From contig USDF01000040.1 in assembly GCA_900553405.1 (NCBI GenBank), positions 1-13,770 on the forward strand: DNA of 13,770 bases, read 5' to 3'. The notes beneath the pieces are model-generated. The model made no database searches, had not been told where the DNA came from, and saw only the letters and a program-made list of their open reading frames with translations. Positions 1 through 7,362 of the stretch are shown here, piece by piece (position 1 is the first letter of the stretch; each line of letters starts with the position of its first letter). A program made the translations under genes and the position numbers. This stretch comes from an uncultured Clostridium sp. (GTDB lineage: Bacteria > Bacillota > Clostridia > TANB77 > CAG-508).

Positions 1-2
1 TT

Positions 3-245
3 GCACAAAACAAGCAAGCACTTTATGAGACATTATTGATGACAAATAAATTAACTCATCATCTTCTTTTAGTAAGTAGGTCTTGTGAAAATTATTATAA
101 AGAACTAATGGAAAATTATATTAAGAATGATGAAAGACTGTCTGAAAAAAACAAAGAATTAAATCCATTGGAATGGACAAAATTAATGAACAACTATAAA
201 AATACAGCAGAAGAAATTGTCTTAAATGAATATGTTTTTATATAA
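3..245 (+). CDS. C-terminal end of an unrecognised protein (5' truncated by window edge)
   Basis: The reading frame is open from the first bases of the window to TAA at 243-245, about 80 codons, so the gene probably begins before the window. A TTG and an ATG at 36-41 are possible internal starts, but no good Shine-Dalgarno sequence precedes them. The visible part is hydrophilic, rich in Lys, Glu and Asn, and probably helical, with the sequence NPLEWTKLMNNYKNTAEE near the end. I see no membrane segment and no motif that I recognise. A strong terminator follows directly, so this is the last gene of its transcript. Function unknown. Confidence 0.55.
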   Translation, partial: AQNKQALYETLLMTNKLTHHLLLVSRSCENYYKELMENYIKNDERLSEKNKELNPLEWTKLMNNYKNTAEEIVLNEYVFI

Positions 246-253
246 ATAATCTT

Positions 254-303
254 CAAAAAAGAGGAAAAAATTATCAAAATAATTTAATCCTCTTTTTTTT
301 TTA
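254..303. terminator. Bidirectional rho-independent terminator
   Basis: The arms AAAAAAGAGGA (255-265) and TCCTCTTTTTT (288-298) pair, and an inner pairing of AAATTAT with ATAATTT extends the stem. A T-run follows on the plus strand and another on the minus strand. It can end both the gene at 3-245 and the minus-strand 2H phosphoesterase/MFS transcript. Confidence 0.85.
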
Positions 304-307
304 TTAA

Positions 308-384
308 GTATGGGAGTAAAGTTCTTGTCTAGCCAGCACTGAATTTGTACTCCCGTACAAATTCTATTATGGAAATTCCCATAC
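308..384 (-). other. Folded element with nested and competing inverted repeats
   Basis: Outer arms GTATGGGA (308-315) and TCCCATAC (377-384) are exact inverted repeats. Inside them a perfect 10-bp hairpin, GAATTTGTAC (341-350) with GTACAAATTC (355-364), has a TCCC loop. That loop is part of TACTCCC (348-354), which is also complementary to GGGAGTA (312-318), so the left arm can pair either with the far end or with the hairpin loop. It lies between the stop of the broken transporter gene and the terminator. Orientation is unproven; minus is given because it would be transcribed with that unit. It could be a miniature mobile element, a leftover IS200/IS605-type end or a structured 3' UTR. Confidence 0.5.
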
Positions 385-400
385 CCTTTAATAACAATCT

Positions 401-1577
401 TTATTTTATATTTAACTTTCTTCTTTGATGAATTAATATGTACGCTAATGTTAATTGTGCTAACATAAAGAAGGCAGATAGTCCAAACATATATCTTAAA
501 CCAATAGCATACATGATTCCACATAAAAATGTACCAATTGCTTCTCCTAATGAACCAACCATATATCTTAAATTAGTATATGCTAATTGTTTATCAAGTT
601 CGATACTATTAATATAAGGTGCATCTGTAACATTTTCATATGCCGTTGAAACTAGTAAAGACCAAGACATTGCACATATTACAACCACAATATTATTTGA
701 TAAAAATGCTAGAGTATAGCCTAAAAATCTTATTCCAAACTTTATAGTTATTGTAATGTAATCGTTTTTTGGAGTAAGAAATTTAAGAGCTACTATTCCT
801 ATTATATCAGCAAGTATTCCTATAATTAAAAAATACTTTGTTGCTGCACTATCTGTAAAATTTAAATAATTAGTTAGGGTTAGCATTTTTAATCCCAGTG
901 CAGTAGAATATGCCACTTGTCCTATTAAATAATATATAATATAAGTTGTTCTAAATTTATTTGTAAAAATATATTTAAATATATTTTCATTCGAAGTTTT
1001 TGTCTCAACACTTTCTAGTTTAACATTAGATAGAATTATTAATGATATAACGGAAAATATAATTGAAATTAATAAACATAAATTATAATTAAATACTATT
1101 CCTAATATTGTTTTTCCAATTACAAATCCACCTATTAAAACTCCTAAATCTCGACCTGTATATTCTACTAACTTTCTCTTACTATATAAAGTATTACTTT
1201 TCTTAATCGTAACAATTAATGGATAAATACTAATAATTATTAATCGTGATTATATCAATAATAATAGATAAATTAATAAATGAACCTAAATTTGTATTAT
1301 TTATAAAAAATAATATAACTAAATTTATTATTTTAATTAGTAAAGCAATTGTTATAAAATTTTTTATCTTATTTAATTTTATATATTTTGAAAAAATTAA
1401 TATACCAATTACACAGGATAATGTTCCAAAACTTAAAATTCTACTTATTTGTGTTGGGTCAAGTCCATTATCTTGCATCCATAATTGTCTAAAATTATTC
1501 CATAATCCAATTGATATACTAAATAATAATAGTATAATTAATATTTTATTTTCTGTTTTTTTCCATATCTTACTCAT
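401..1577 (-). pseudogene. MFS transporter, interrupted by one frameshift
   Basis: The first part (ATG at 1575-1577, to TAG at 1230-1232) encodes 115 residues with hydrophobic helices starting MSKIWKKTENK, after the ribosome binding site AAAGGAG. The same protein continues one base out of phase: the second frame is open from 1249 down to TAA at 401-403. It contains SKRKLVEYTGRDLGVLIGG and repeated membrane segments typical of the major facilitator superfamily. Joined, the two parts give about 390 residues, the usual MFS length, so one net base change separates an intact gene from this state. The substrate cannot be told. It starts 24 bases after the 2H phosphoesterase gene and is probably cotranscribed with it. 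A sequencing error in this AT-rich stretch is the main alternative to real inactivation. Confidence 0.8.
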
Positions 1578-1601
1578 TTATTACTCCTTTGATATCCCTT
1601 A

Positions 1602-2102
1602 TTATTTTAAATTATATTCCTTTATTAATTGCATATCTCTGTTATAAACCCATATATATTTTATCGTTGATATAAATGGATTAAATTTTTGGTTTGCTAA
1701 CTGAATAGATTTATCCAATGTATCGCTTGTACAAAGTGTAGCGTGAGGTATATATTTTCTTTTTCTTCTTTTTTCTAACATATAATTATTTAATTCTGTA
1801 TTAAAATATTGTTTTAATTCCATTAAAATTTCTTTATTATATGGTTCAATATATAATGTTTCATTATTACAAGTATTCAAATTTTTAAATTCTATATTAA
1901 AAGCGCTAATTTTTTCTACTATTACATCTAATTTATCAATAAATTCTTTTTCATTTTTACAATTATATAAATCAATAGTTATATGTGGCAACCAATTTCT
2001 TTCTCTATCTATAATCCTATTATTTTTTAAATAATCTTTAATACTTTGAATATAATATTTAGATTCAGTATCAAATCCATATTGTAATACATAATCGTAC
2101 AT
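1602..2102 (-). CDS. 2H phosphoesterase (2'-5' RNA ligase-like) protein
   Basis: The 166-residue protein has the two histidine motifs that define the 2H superfamily: H40-I-T42 in WLPHITIDLY and H120-A-T122 in YIPHATLCTS. In known members these two H-x-T/S motifs come together in one active site that cleaves or joins 2'-5' or cyclic phosphodiester bonds in RNA or nucleotides. The length fits a single-domain member, and the protein should be cytoplasmic because no signal or membrane segment is seen. The start ATG (2100-2102) follows a clear AGGAGG. It is the first gene of a minus-strand pair with the broken transporter and is divergent from ychF. The exact substrate cannot be read from the sequence. 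Confidence 0.75.
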   Translation of the reverse strand: MYDYVLQYGFDTESKYYIQSIKDYLKNNRIIDRERNWLPHITIDLYNCKNEKEFIDKLDVIVEKISAFNIEFKNLNTCNNETLYIEPYNKEILMELKQYFNTELNNYMLEKRRKRKYIPHATLCTSDTLDKSIQLANQKFNPFISTIKYIWVYNRDMQLIKEYNLK

Positions 2103-2168
2103 AAAATACCTCCTGTAAAATTAACTAACAAAATTATACTATAAATTACAAAAAATTCCTATACTTCC

Positions 2169-2197
2169 TTGAAAAAACTTGGGAATTACTATATAAT
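2169..2197 (+). promoter_or_regulatory. SigmaA-type promoter of ychF
   Basis: TTGAAA (2169-2174) and a perfect TATAAT (2192-2197) are separated by 17 bases. Transcription would begin near 2204, leaving a leader of about 70 bases before ychF. Confidence 0.8.
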
Positions 2198-2272
2198 GTT
2201 TTAGAAAGAGAGTGTTATAGTTCGTAAGCTGTTGCTTAACCGCTCCAAAAAATAAGAAAGAAGGAAATATAA

Positions 2273-3364
2273 ATGAAAATAGGAATAGTAGGACTTCCAA
2301 ATGTAGGAAAATCAACATTATTTAATAGTATAACAAATGCAGGAGCAGAATGTGCAAACTATCCATTTTGTACAATAGAACCAAACGTAGGAGTTGTACC
2401 TGTACCAGATGAAAGATTAGATAAATTAACCCAAATGTATAAACCAGAAAAAACAACACATGCAATAATAGAATTTGTTGATATTGCTGGTTTAGTAAAA
2501 GGAGCAAGCAAGGGAGAAGGACTAGGAAATAAATTCTTATCACATATTAGAGAAGTAGATGCAATAGCACATGTTGTAAGATGCTTCAAAGATTCAAATA
2601 TTGTCCATGTAGATGGAAGTATAGATCCTTTAAGAGACATAGAAACAATAAATCTAGAACTTATATTTTCAGATATGGAAATGGTAGATAAAAGATTAGA
2701 TAGTGCTAAAAAAAGATTAAAAGCAGATAAGAAAGCAGCAAGTGAAATAGAAGTATTAGAAAAAATAAAAGTAGCATTAGAACAAGGAAAATGTGCAAGA
2801 ACAGTAGAACTTACAGATGAAGAAAAAGAACAAATAAAAGATTTGTATTTACTTACTTCAAAACCAGTTTTATATATAGCAAACGTTTCAGAGGAGCAAA
2901 TTGAAAATGCAGAAAATGATGAAATGGTAAAACAAGTAAAAGAATTTGCTAAAACAGAAAATGCAAAAGTAATTCCTCTTTGTGTAAAAATAGAAGAAGA
3001 ATTATCTAGTCTAGAAGGTGATGATAAAAAAGAAATGTTAGAAGCATTAGGTCTTAGCGAATCTGGATTAGATAAAGTTGTAAAAACAAGTTATGATTTA
3101 TTAGGTTTAATGAGCTTCTTAACAGCAGGAGAGCCAGAAGTAAGAGCTTGGACAATAAAGAAAGGAACAAAAGCACCACAAGCAGCAGGAAAAATACATT
3201 CAGATATTGAAAGAGGTTTCATTAGAGCAGAAGTAGTTTCTTATGATGATTTAATAAGAGAAGGATCTATGCTTGCATGCAAGGAAAAAGGATTAGTTCG
3301 TTCAGAAGGAAAAGAATATGTAATGCAAGATGGAGACATAGTTTTATTTAGATTTAATGTATAA
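2273..3364 (+). CDS. ychF: Ribosome-associated ATPase/GTPase YchF (OLA1/Obg family)
   Basis: This is a full-length YchF of 363 residues. The P-loop GLPNVGKS is at residues 7-14 and the switch II motif DIAG at 70-73. The base-recognition motif is NVSE (204-207), the NxxE form which in YchF/OLA1 favours ATP over GTP. A helical insertion lies between these motifs (about 135-195), and the C-terminal TGS domain (about 280-361) contains AWTIKKGTKAPQAAGKIHSD. Family members bind ribosomes and act in translation and stress responses, including oxidative stress. The start ATG follows AAGGAA. The gene has its own promoter and terminator and seems monocistronic. Nothing unusual was seen in the coding sequence. 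Confidence 0.97.
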   Translation: MKIGIVGLPNVGKSTLFNSITNAGAECANYPFCTIEPNVGVVPVPDERLDKLTQMYKPEKTTHAIIEFVDIAGLVKGASKGEGLGNKFLSHIREVDAIAHVVRCFKDSNIVHVDGSIDPLRDIETINLELIFSDMEMVDKRLDSAKKRLKADKKAASEIEVLEKIKVALEQGKCARTVELTDEEKEQIKDLYLLTSKPVLYIANVSEEQIENAENDEMVKQVKEFAKTENAKVIPLCVKIEEELSSLEGDDKKEMLEALGLSESGLDKVVKTSYDLLGLMSFLTAGEPEVRAWTIKKGTKAPQAAGKIHSDIERGFIRAEVVSYDDLIREGSMLACKEKGLVRSEGKEYVMQDGDIVLFRFNV

Positions 3365-3443
3365 CATTAATAACTAAAGATTACTCAGGCAAAATCAGAG
3401 TAGGTAATAGAATATGAGATAAATATTTGAAAATAAAAAATGC

Positions 3444-3480
3444 AATGGTGGAGATTAAAAATAAATTTCCACCATTTTTA
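3444..3480. terminator. Terminator between convergent ychF and cotJC
   Basis: AATGGTGGA (3444-3452) pairs exactly with TCCACCATT (3468-3476). TTTTTA follows on the plus strand, and ATTTTTTATTTT follows on the minus strand after a short GC step, so the hairpin can serve both genes. Confidence 0.8.
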
Positions 3481-3559
3481 TATAAAATAAATTAGAATGT
3501 GTTTAAACTTTTCAAAAAATTAGAATTTATCTAAATCTATTCGAATATTGTTTTTGAAA

Positions 3560-4171
3560 TTAGTTATTATCACACATTTTCTTAGTGCAATTAGCCATAT
3601 AAAATTTCTTTTCAGCTAATTTATCTTGAACTCCACGAAGAGCCTCACCGAATCTTTGGAAGTGAACAATTTCTCTTTGACGTAAGAAACGAAGAACATC
3701 CAAAACTTCAGGGTCATCTTTTGAAAGATCAATTAATTTTTCATAAGTTGCTCTAGCTTTTTGTTCTGCTGCTAAGTCTTCTTGAAGGTTTGCAATAGGG
3801 TCACCTTTAGCAGCTATATAGCTTGCTGTCCAAGGATTACCAGCAGCTGAACTAGGGTAAACATCTACTCCATGGTCTGTATAATATGCGCCAAGTCCAG
3901 CCTTTTCTAATTCTTCAGGACAAACGCCATCTGTTAATTGATGTACTAAACTTCCAACCATTTCTAAGTGAGCAAGTTCTTCTGTACCTATATCATTTAA
4001 AATTGCTTTTGCATTTTCATCTGGCATAGCAAATCTTTGAGATAAATAACGAAGAGAAGCACCAAGTTCTCCATCAGGTCCACCATATTGAGAAATTATA
4101 TATTTAGCAAGTCTAGGATTTGGACATTTTATATTTATTGGGTATTGTAATACTTTATTATAAGTCCACAT
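3560..4171 (-). CDS. cotJC: Spore coat protein CotJC, manganese catalase family
   Basis: The 203-residue protein belongs to the manganese catalase family as found in spore coats. Probable di-manganese ligands are visible: E35 (GELGA), E65 and H68 (EELAHLE), E136 or a neighbouring Glu (EDLAAEQKAR) and H170 (REIVHFQ). A longer frame begins nine codons upstream, but MWTYNKVLQYPINI is the usual CotJC N-terminus. That ATG (4169-4171) follows GGGGGAG at good spacing and overlaps the CotJB stop as TAATG, which indicates translational coupling. CotJC is laid down in the coat with CotJA and CotJB and may protect the spore from peroxide. Base composition is less AT-rich than most neighbours, as expected for a well-expressed gene. 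Confidence 0.95.
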   Translation of the reverse strand: MWTYNKVLQYPINIKCPNPRLAKYIISQYGGPDGELGASLRYLSQRFAMPDENAKAILNDIGTEELAHLEMVGSLVHQLTDGVCPEELEKAGLGAYYTDHGVDVYPSSAAGNPWTASYIAAKGDPIANLQEDLAAEQKARATYEKLIDLSKDDPEVLDVLRFLRQREIVHFQRFGEALRGVQDKLAEKKFYMANCTKKMCDNN

Positions 4172-4668
4172 TAAAAACTCCCCCTTTCCCAAGGCCAAGG
4201 TCCTTCAAGCCATCTCCATTTATTACATGGGAAAGCTATAGTAAGAGGTCCAAATGCCTTTTGATATTGTTCCATTAATTCGTTAAGTTTAGTAGCATAC
4301 TCTCTGTGAAGACAAAGAGCTTTTTCATCTTCTGGGTGTGTATCTAAATATTCTGCAAGTTCTACAATTGCAAATTTTAAACAACGAATTTTTTGAAGCA
4401 TTTCTTCTCTAGTTTCTTGTTCTTCCTCGCAAGTTTCTTCAGCTCCAATATTAGTGAATTCATAAGAATATACTGGAATTCTTGGAGTATTACAACTTGG
4501 ACTACAACAACAATTATTGTTATTTGAATTCATACCAATTCCGGCAGTTGTAGGCATAGCATTAGGATAATCAGTATTTTCTACCATCATATTAGCATTA
4601 TTGTTCATCATATAGTTGTTATTACAAGAACAGCCACAACCACAATTTCTATTTTCATTTTCTAACAT
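4171..4668 (-). CDS. cotJB: Spore coat protein CotJB with long Cys/Asn-rich N-terminal extension
   Basis: The CotJB domain is at about residues 87-162: MLQKIRCLKFAIVELAEYLD, then HREYATKLNELMEQYQKAFGPLT and the Trp-rich end WRWLEGPWPWE. The Bacillus CotJB is about 87 residues long; this protein has 165. The extra N-terminal 86 residues are low-complexity, with four alternating cysteines (C9, C11, C13, C15), runs of Asn and Met, and a CCC cluster (C53-C55). Twelve cysteines are present in all. The start ATG (4666-4668) lies inside the end of cotJA, giving a 7-base overlap, with AGGGGTG upstream. The extension could crosslink or bind metal in the coat, which is inference. The frame continues without a break, so it is not a sequencing artefact of two genes. 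Confidence 0.9.
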   Translation of the reverse strand: MLENENRNCGCGCSCNNNYMMNNNANMMVENTDYPNAMPTTAGIGMNSNNNNCCCSPSCNTPRIPVYSYEFTNIGAEETCEEEQETREEMLQKIRCLKFAIVELAEYLDTHPEDEKALCLHREYATKLNELMEQYQKAFGPLTIAFPCNKWRWLEGPWPWERGSF

Positions 4669-5015
4669 TTGTTACACCCCTCTCCAATAGTATTCATAGC
4701 TTTTATAAAAGCATTTTCTTCAACAGATTGACATGGTGAATATGGGCTAACAAGCTCAGGAAAAATAGTTCCCATTTTTAAACCAACACATGGAGTAAAA
4801 GTCTTATCCATTGTTTGAATAGGAACGTAACTTTGTGCAAGTAAAGGATTTTGAGGGAAAACAGATTCACCTTGTTCAAAACCACAATTACATGCATTAT
4901 CATCTTTTTTTGTATAATAATCAGCTGCAACACCATAATCATTACAAATTGTTTCTAAAACATTTTGATCAAAATTATTTTGACAACAGCATCTTTTGTA
5001 CTTACAATTATACAT
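4662..5015 (-). CDS. cotJA: Spore coat-associated protein CotJA, cysteine-rich form
   Basis: Residues 58-94 carry the CotJA signature: LLAQSYVPIQTMDKTFTP followed by GLKMGTIFPELVSPY. The full protein has 117 residues and eleven cysteines, including CCC at 9-11, CNC at 42-44 and C114/C117 at the end. The first 55 residues are an extension with no motif I recognise. CotJA is needed for assembly of CotJC into the coat in Bacillus. The start ATG follows AAGGAGG at ideal spacing. It is the first gene of cotJABC, all three overlapping, and so probably made together in the mother cell during sporulation. Confidence 0.93.
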   Translation of the reverse strand: MYNCKYKRCCCQNNFDQNVLETICNDYGVAADYYTKKDDNACNCGFEQGESVFPQNPLLAQSYVPIQTMDKTFTPCVGLKMGTIFPELVSPYSPCQSVEENAFIKAMNTIGEGCNKC

Positions 5016-5051
5016 GTTTAAAGCCTCCTTAATTTTAAAGATTTATAGTAC

Positions 5052-5080
5052 ATAATATGAGAAAACAAAGAAAAATGTTA
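5052..5080 (-). promoter_or_regulatory. Possible mother-cell sigma (SigE/SigK-like) promoter of cotJ
   Basis: Read on the minus strand, AAC (5079-5077) is followed by 17 bases and then CATATTATG (5059-5051). This resembles the SigK pattern AC-N16/17-CATAnnnTA and the SigE -10 CATAnnnT. The spacing to the ribosome binding site is suitable. In so AT-rich a sequence such short matches occur by chance. Confidence 0.35.
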
Positions 5081-5131
5081 CAAAATAAAGAATAATGTAG
5101 AAATTATGTAAAATAAATTTAGTGATTAGTA

Positions 5132-5160
5132 TAGACTTTTTTGAATAAATATTATATAAT
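5132..5160 (+). promoter_or_regulatory. SigmaA-type promoter of the RelA/SpoT-like gene
   Basis: TAGACT (5132-5137), 17 bases, and a perfect TATAAT (5155-5160). The transcript would begin near 5167, just before the AAGGAAGG ribosome binding site. Confidence 0.6.
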
Positions 5161-5194
5161 ATATTAGCTAAAAAGGAAGGTGAAAATATAAAAG

Positions 5195-6481
5195 ATGACA
5201 GACACAATAAAAAGTCGTTACAAAGTAGATAAGTCACCAGATCAAATTTCATATGAACAACAGGTGGGATTGAAACATAATGAAGAATACAAACAGAGAG
5301 TGGAACAAACTTTTCTACAAATAGTTAACTTATTTATTGGCAGATATCAAGGAGTTTCAATAGAACCTCCTAGAGGAAGAGAAAAATCTTTAAAAAGTTT
5401 AAAAGGAAAAATAGATAAATTAGAAATAGAAAGACTTTGTAAATTATATGCAATAGAAGGCATAAATTTAGAAGAAAAACAAAGACTATGTAATTTGATA
5501 ATAAGTAAAATAGACCAAAATAAAAAAATAGACAGAACAGAGGAAATAACAGAAGAAATAAATAAACTATTTTATGGAAAAATAGAATCTTTTAAACAAA
5601 TACAAAATTTAGTAAATCAAATACAATTAAGTGATAACATGAAAACGGCATGTTTAAGAGTTGCTAAAATAAGGTTACAAAACGGCGAATTAGAAAAAAA
5701 TGAAGAATTAATAAATAGTATAGAAGAAAAGTATGGTAGAGAAGCTGCAGTAAGAGAAAAAAGAAAAGAAAAAAATTTATTACATTGGGAATGTGTAGAA
5801 GAAATGCAAGAAGATAGAAATATAGAAGAAAAACTACATAAACCAATGGAATATTTAAAAACTAAAGATTTAAGAGCTTTTAAAATTGTTATTGCAAATG
5901 TACCAGATGAGTTAGACACAGATAATATAAGAATAAAAAGAATTATAGACAAAAGAAATAAGACACATGGAGAAGAACTAAAAAAATATAATGATATGTG
6001 TTGTATTGAAGTAGAGAAAGATTTCGCAAATTATCTGCTAAATAATCCTGAATTACTAAGAAGTTTAAATGTTGAAATACCAATCGATGGATATAAAAGA
6101 AAAGATAAAGAAAATGGCTATATAGCTGATCATATAAAATTTCATTACATAGATCATCCAGAATATACATTTGAATTACAACTTCGTTCTATTTATAGAG
6201 AAGAATTATCAAGAGCAAATGGGCCTGCAGCACATGATAAAAGGTCAGGAAAAGAAAGAATATTTCCTAATGTAGAAAATAAAGAAGTGTTTTTAAAAGA
6301 ATTAAAAGAGAGAACACCAAGCTACACAATATTAGAAGATAGACCAAATGGATATAATATAAAAAGATGTAATCTAATGGAAAATATGTTTGAATATTAT
6401 TTAGGATATATAAAATTAAACTCAAAAGAATACCAAAAAGCTATAGAATATGTAAGAGAAGATATGGAAAAAGAAAAATAG
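5195..6481 (+). CDS. Protein with a divergent RelA/SpoT-synthetase-like C-terminal half
   Basis: This hydrophilic 428-residue protein has a charged, helical N-terminal half (about 30-210). Its C-terminal half follows the order of a (p)ppGpp synthetase: KDLRAFKIVIA at 224-234 (compare KDIAGIRIV), NGYIADHIKFHY at 307-318 (compare NGYRSLH), FELQLRS at 326-332 (compare EIQIRT) and H347 in the following helix. E327 and Q329 match catalytic positions. The G-loop expected just before residue 225 is degenerate: K216 and K224 remain, but the Arg and Ser are L214 and Y220. It may therefore be a remodelled or inactive nucleotidyltransferase. The last 40 residues could form a TPR-like helical pair. The ATG follows AAGGAAGG at a rather long 14 bases; an in-frame stop just upstream rules out an earlier start. 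It is monocistronic and divergent from cotJ. Confidence 0.55.
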   Translation: MTDTIKSRYKVDKSPDQISYEQQVGLKHNEEYKQRVEQTFLQIVNLFIGRYQGVSIEPPRGREKSLKSLKGKIDKLEIERLCKLYAIEGINLEEKQRLCNLIISKIDQNKKIDRTEEITEEINKLFYGKIESFKQIQNLVNQIQLSDNMKTACLRVAKIRLQNGELEKNEELINSIEEKYGREAAVREKRKEKNLLHWECVEEMQEDRNIEEKLHKPMEYLKTKDLRAFKIVIANVPDELDTDNIRIKRIIDKRNKTHGEELKKYNDMCCIEVEKDFANYLLNNPELLRSLNVEIPIDGYKRKDKENGYIADHIKFHYIDHPEYTFELQLRSIYREELSRANGPAAHDKRSGKERIFPNVENKEVFLKELKERTPSYTILEDRPNGYNIKRCNLMENMFEYYLGYIKLNSKEYQKAIEYVREDMEKEK

Positions 6482-6512
6482 GTAATTTATAGTTGCCTAT
6501 TTTTCTTTTTAT
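6468..6512 (+). terminator. Terminator overlapping the stop codon of the RelA/SpoT-like gene
   Basis: AAAAAGAAAAATAGG (6468-6482) and CCTATTTTTCTTTTT (6496-6510) are exact 15-base complements with a 13-base loop, ending in a T-run. The 5' arm includes the last codons and the TAG stop. Confidence 0.85.
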
Positions 6513-6575
6513 ATAAAAAAACTATTGATGTAAAAATTTATAATTGTTAATTATAATTTATCAAAATATTAAGTA

Positions 6576-7304
6576 TTAATAAAATTTAATAATAGCATGA
6601 AGTTTAGATTCATCTTCATTTTTTATAGTAACAAAATGTTCACCATCTACAAAAGAGTAGAAACATTTTAATTTTTCACCAAGTAAAGCAGCGTTTTTAT
6701 ACATTATTTCAAAATTATTAAAAGTATTATTTTCATATACATCTTTTGGAAGAGCTTCATAAGCTAAATCTAAATAATAAGTGTTATGCATATGATTATT
6801 AATATCTAAATCTCTTCTAGAAACAGTATATTCATATACACTAGAATAACTATCAGGTTCAAGAATTTTTTTAAACTCAAAATCATCACCAAACACAGAT
6901 TTAGAATCATATATATATTTATGAACTAAATCATCTGTTAATCTAACTAATCCTTTATCAAAATGAATTAAAGTCCATTTTGAAGTACCAATAACACATA
7001 ACTCATTATTACTATTATAAAGCTCAAAGTCACGCATACAACAAGCTCTTTTAATACCTCTAGACCATGTTCTAACTTTAACTGGATTACCATCATATTT
7101 AATATTCTTTAAAACCTTAATTTTCCAATGTAGAAGAATCCAACTTAATCTTGTTTGTTCAATATTTTTTATACCAAGACCAGCTTCATTGGATTGAAAA
7201 CCTCCAATATCTTCAAAAAAAGATAAAATACCCTTATTAGAAAGTTCCAAATTAGAATTAATATCTCTAATAGTTAAATCAAATTCTTGTTCACAATATG
7301 CCAT
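6576..7304 (-). CDS. Acyl-ACP thioesterase
   Basis: The 242-residue protein has the double hot-dog layout of bacterial FatA/FatB-type thioesterases, which release fatty acids from acyl carrier protein. The first repeat contains LSWILLHWKIKV, then the basic patch TWSRGIKRACCMRDFELY. The second repeat begins with DLDINNHMHNTYYLDLAYEALP (about 165-186), where Asp, Asn and His correspond to the catalytic D-x-N-x-H region; the usual HVNN reads HMHN. A TTG 10 codons upstream keeps the frame open, but ATG at 7302-7304 is chosen because AAGGAG lies 9 bases before it. It is expected to be cytoplasmic, setting acyl chain length or salvaging acids. It is transcribed alone, divergent from the radical SAM gene. 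Confidence 0.88.
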   Translation of the reverse strand: MAYCEQEFDLTIRDINSNLELSNKGILSFFEDIGGFQSNEAGLGIKNIEQTRLSWILLHWKIKVLKNIKYDGNPVKVRTWSRGIKRACCMRDFELYNSNNELCVIGTSKWTLIHFDKGLVRLTDDLVHKYIYDSKSVFGDDFEFKKILEPDSYSSVYEYTVSRRDLDINNHMHNTYYLDLAYEALPKDVYENNTFNNFEIMYKNAALLGEKLKCFYSFVDGEHFVTIKNEDESKLHAIIKFY

Positions 7305-7333
7305 ATTAAAATCACTCCTTAAAAACTTTAACA

Positions 7334-7362
7334 ATTATAACACAAAATTTATAAAATGCTAC
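7334..7362 (-). promoter_or_regulatory. Extended -10 promoter of the thioesterase gene
   Basis: Read on the minus strand, TGTTATAAT gives an extended -10 with TATAAT at 7339-7334. A weak -35 (GTAGCA, 7362-7357) lies 17 bases upstream. The 5' leader would be about 23 bases. Confidence 0.5.

Noticed and set aside
1246..1647. Plus-strand 133-residue hydrophobic frame
   Set aside because: It is the mirror of the MFS N-terminal region in AT-rich DNA and has no ribosome binding site; the opposite strand has family motifs and a good one.
2225..2238. Small TAAGC/GCTTA hairpin in the ychF leader
   Set aside because: A 5-bp stem is too short to support a riboswitch or regulator, and no known leader motif was recognised.
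2322..2640. Minus-strand frames inside ychF
   Set aside because: They lie wholly within the certain ychF gene, show no recognisable motifs and arise from its codon bias.
5378..5410. RxKxxxSxxxK string at residues 62-72 of the RelA/SpoT-like protein, identical in pattern to the synthetase G-loop
   Set aside because: It lies about 150 residues before the rest of the synthetase-like motifs, whereas real G-loops lie about 20 residues before; it may be chance in a Lys-rich region unless a large insertion is shown.
5617..6170. Minus-strand Leu/Phe/Ser-rich frames inside the RelA/SpoT-like gene
   Set aside because: They are complements of Lys/Glu-rich codons and have no start signals.
7305..7334. 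TTG start ten codons upstream for the thioesterase
   Set aside because: The AAGGAG serving ATG at 7304 lies inside this stretch, and the -10 promoter element overlaps the TTG.
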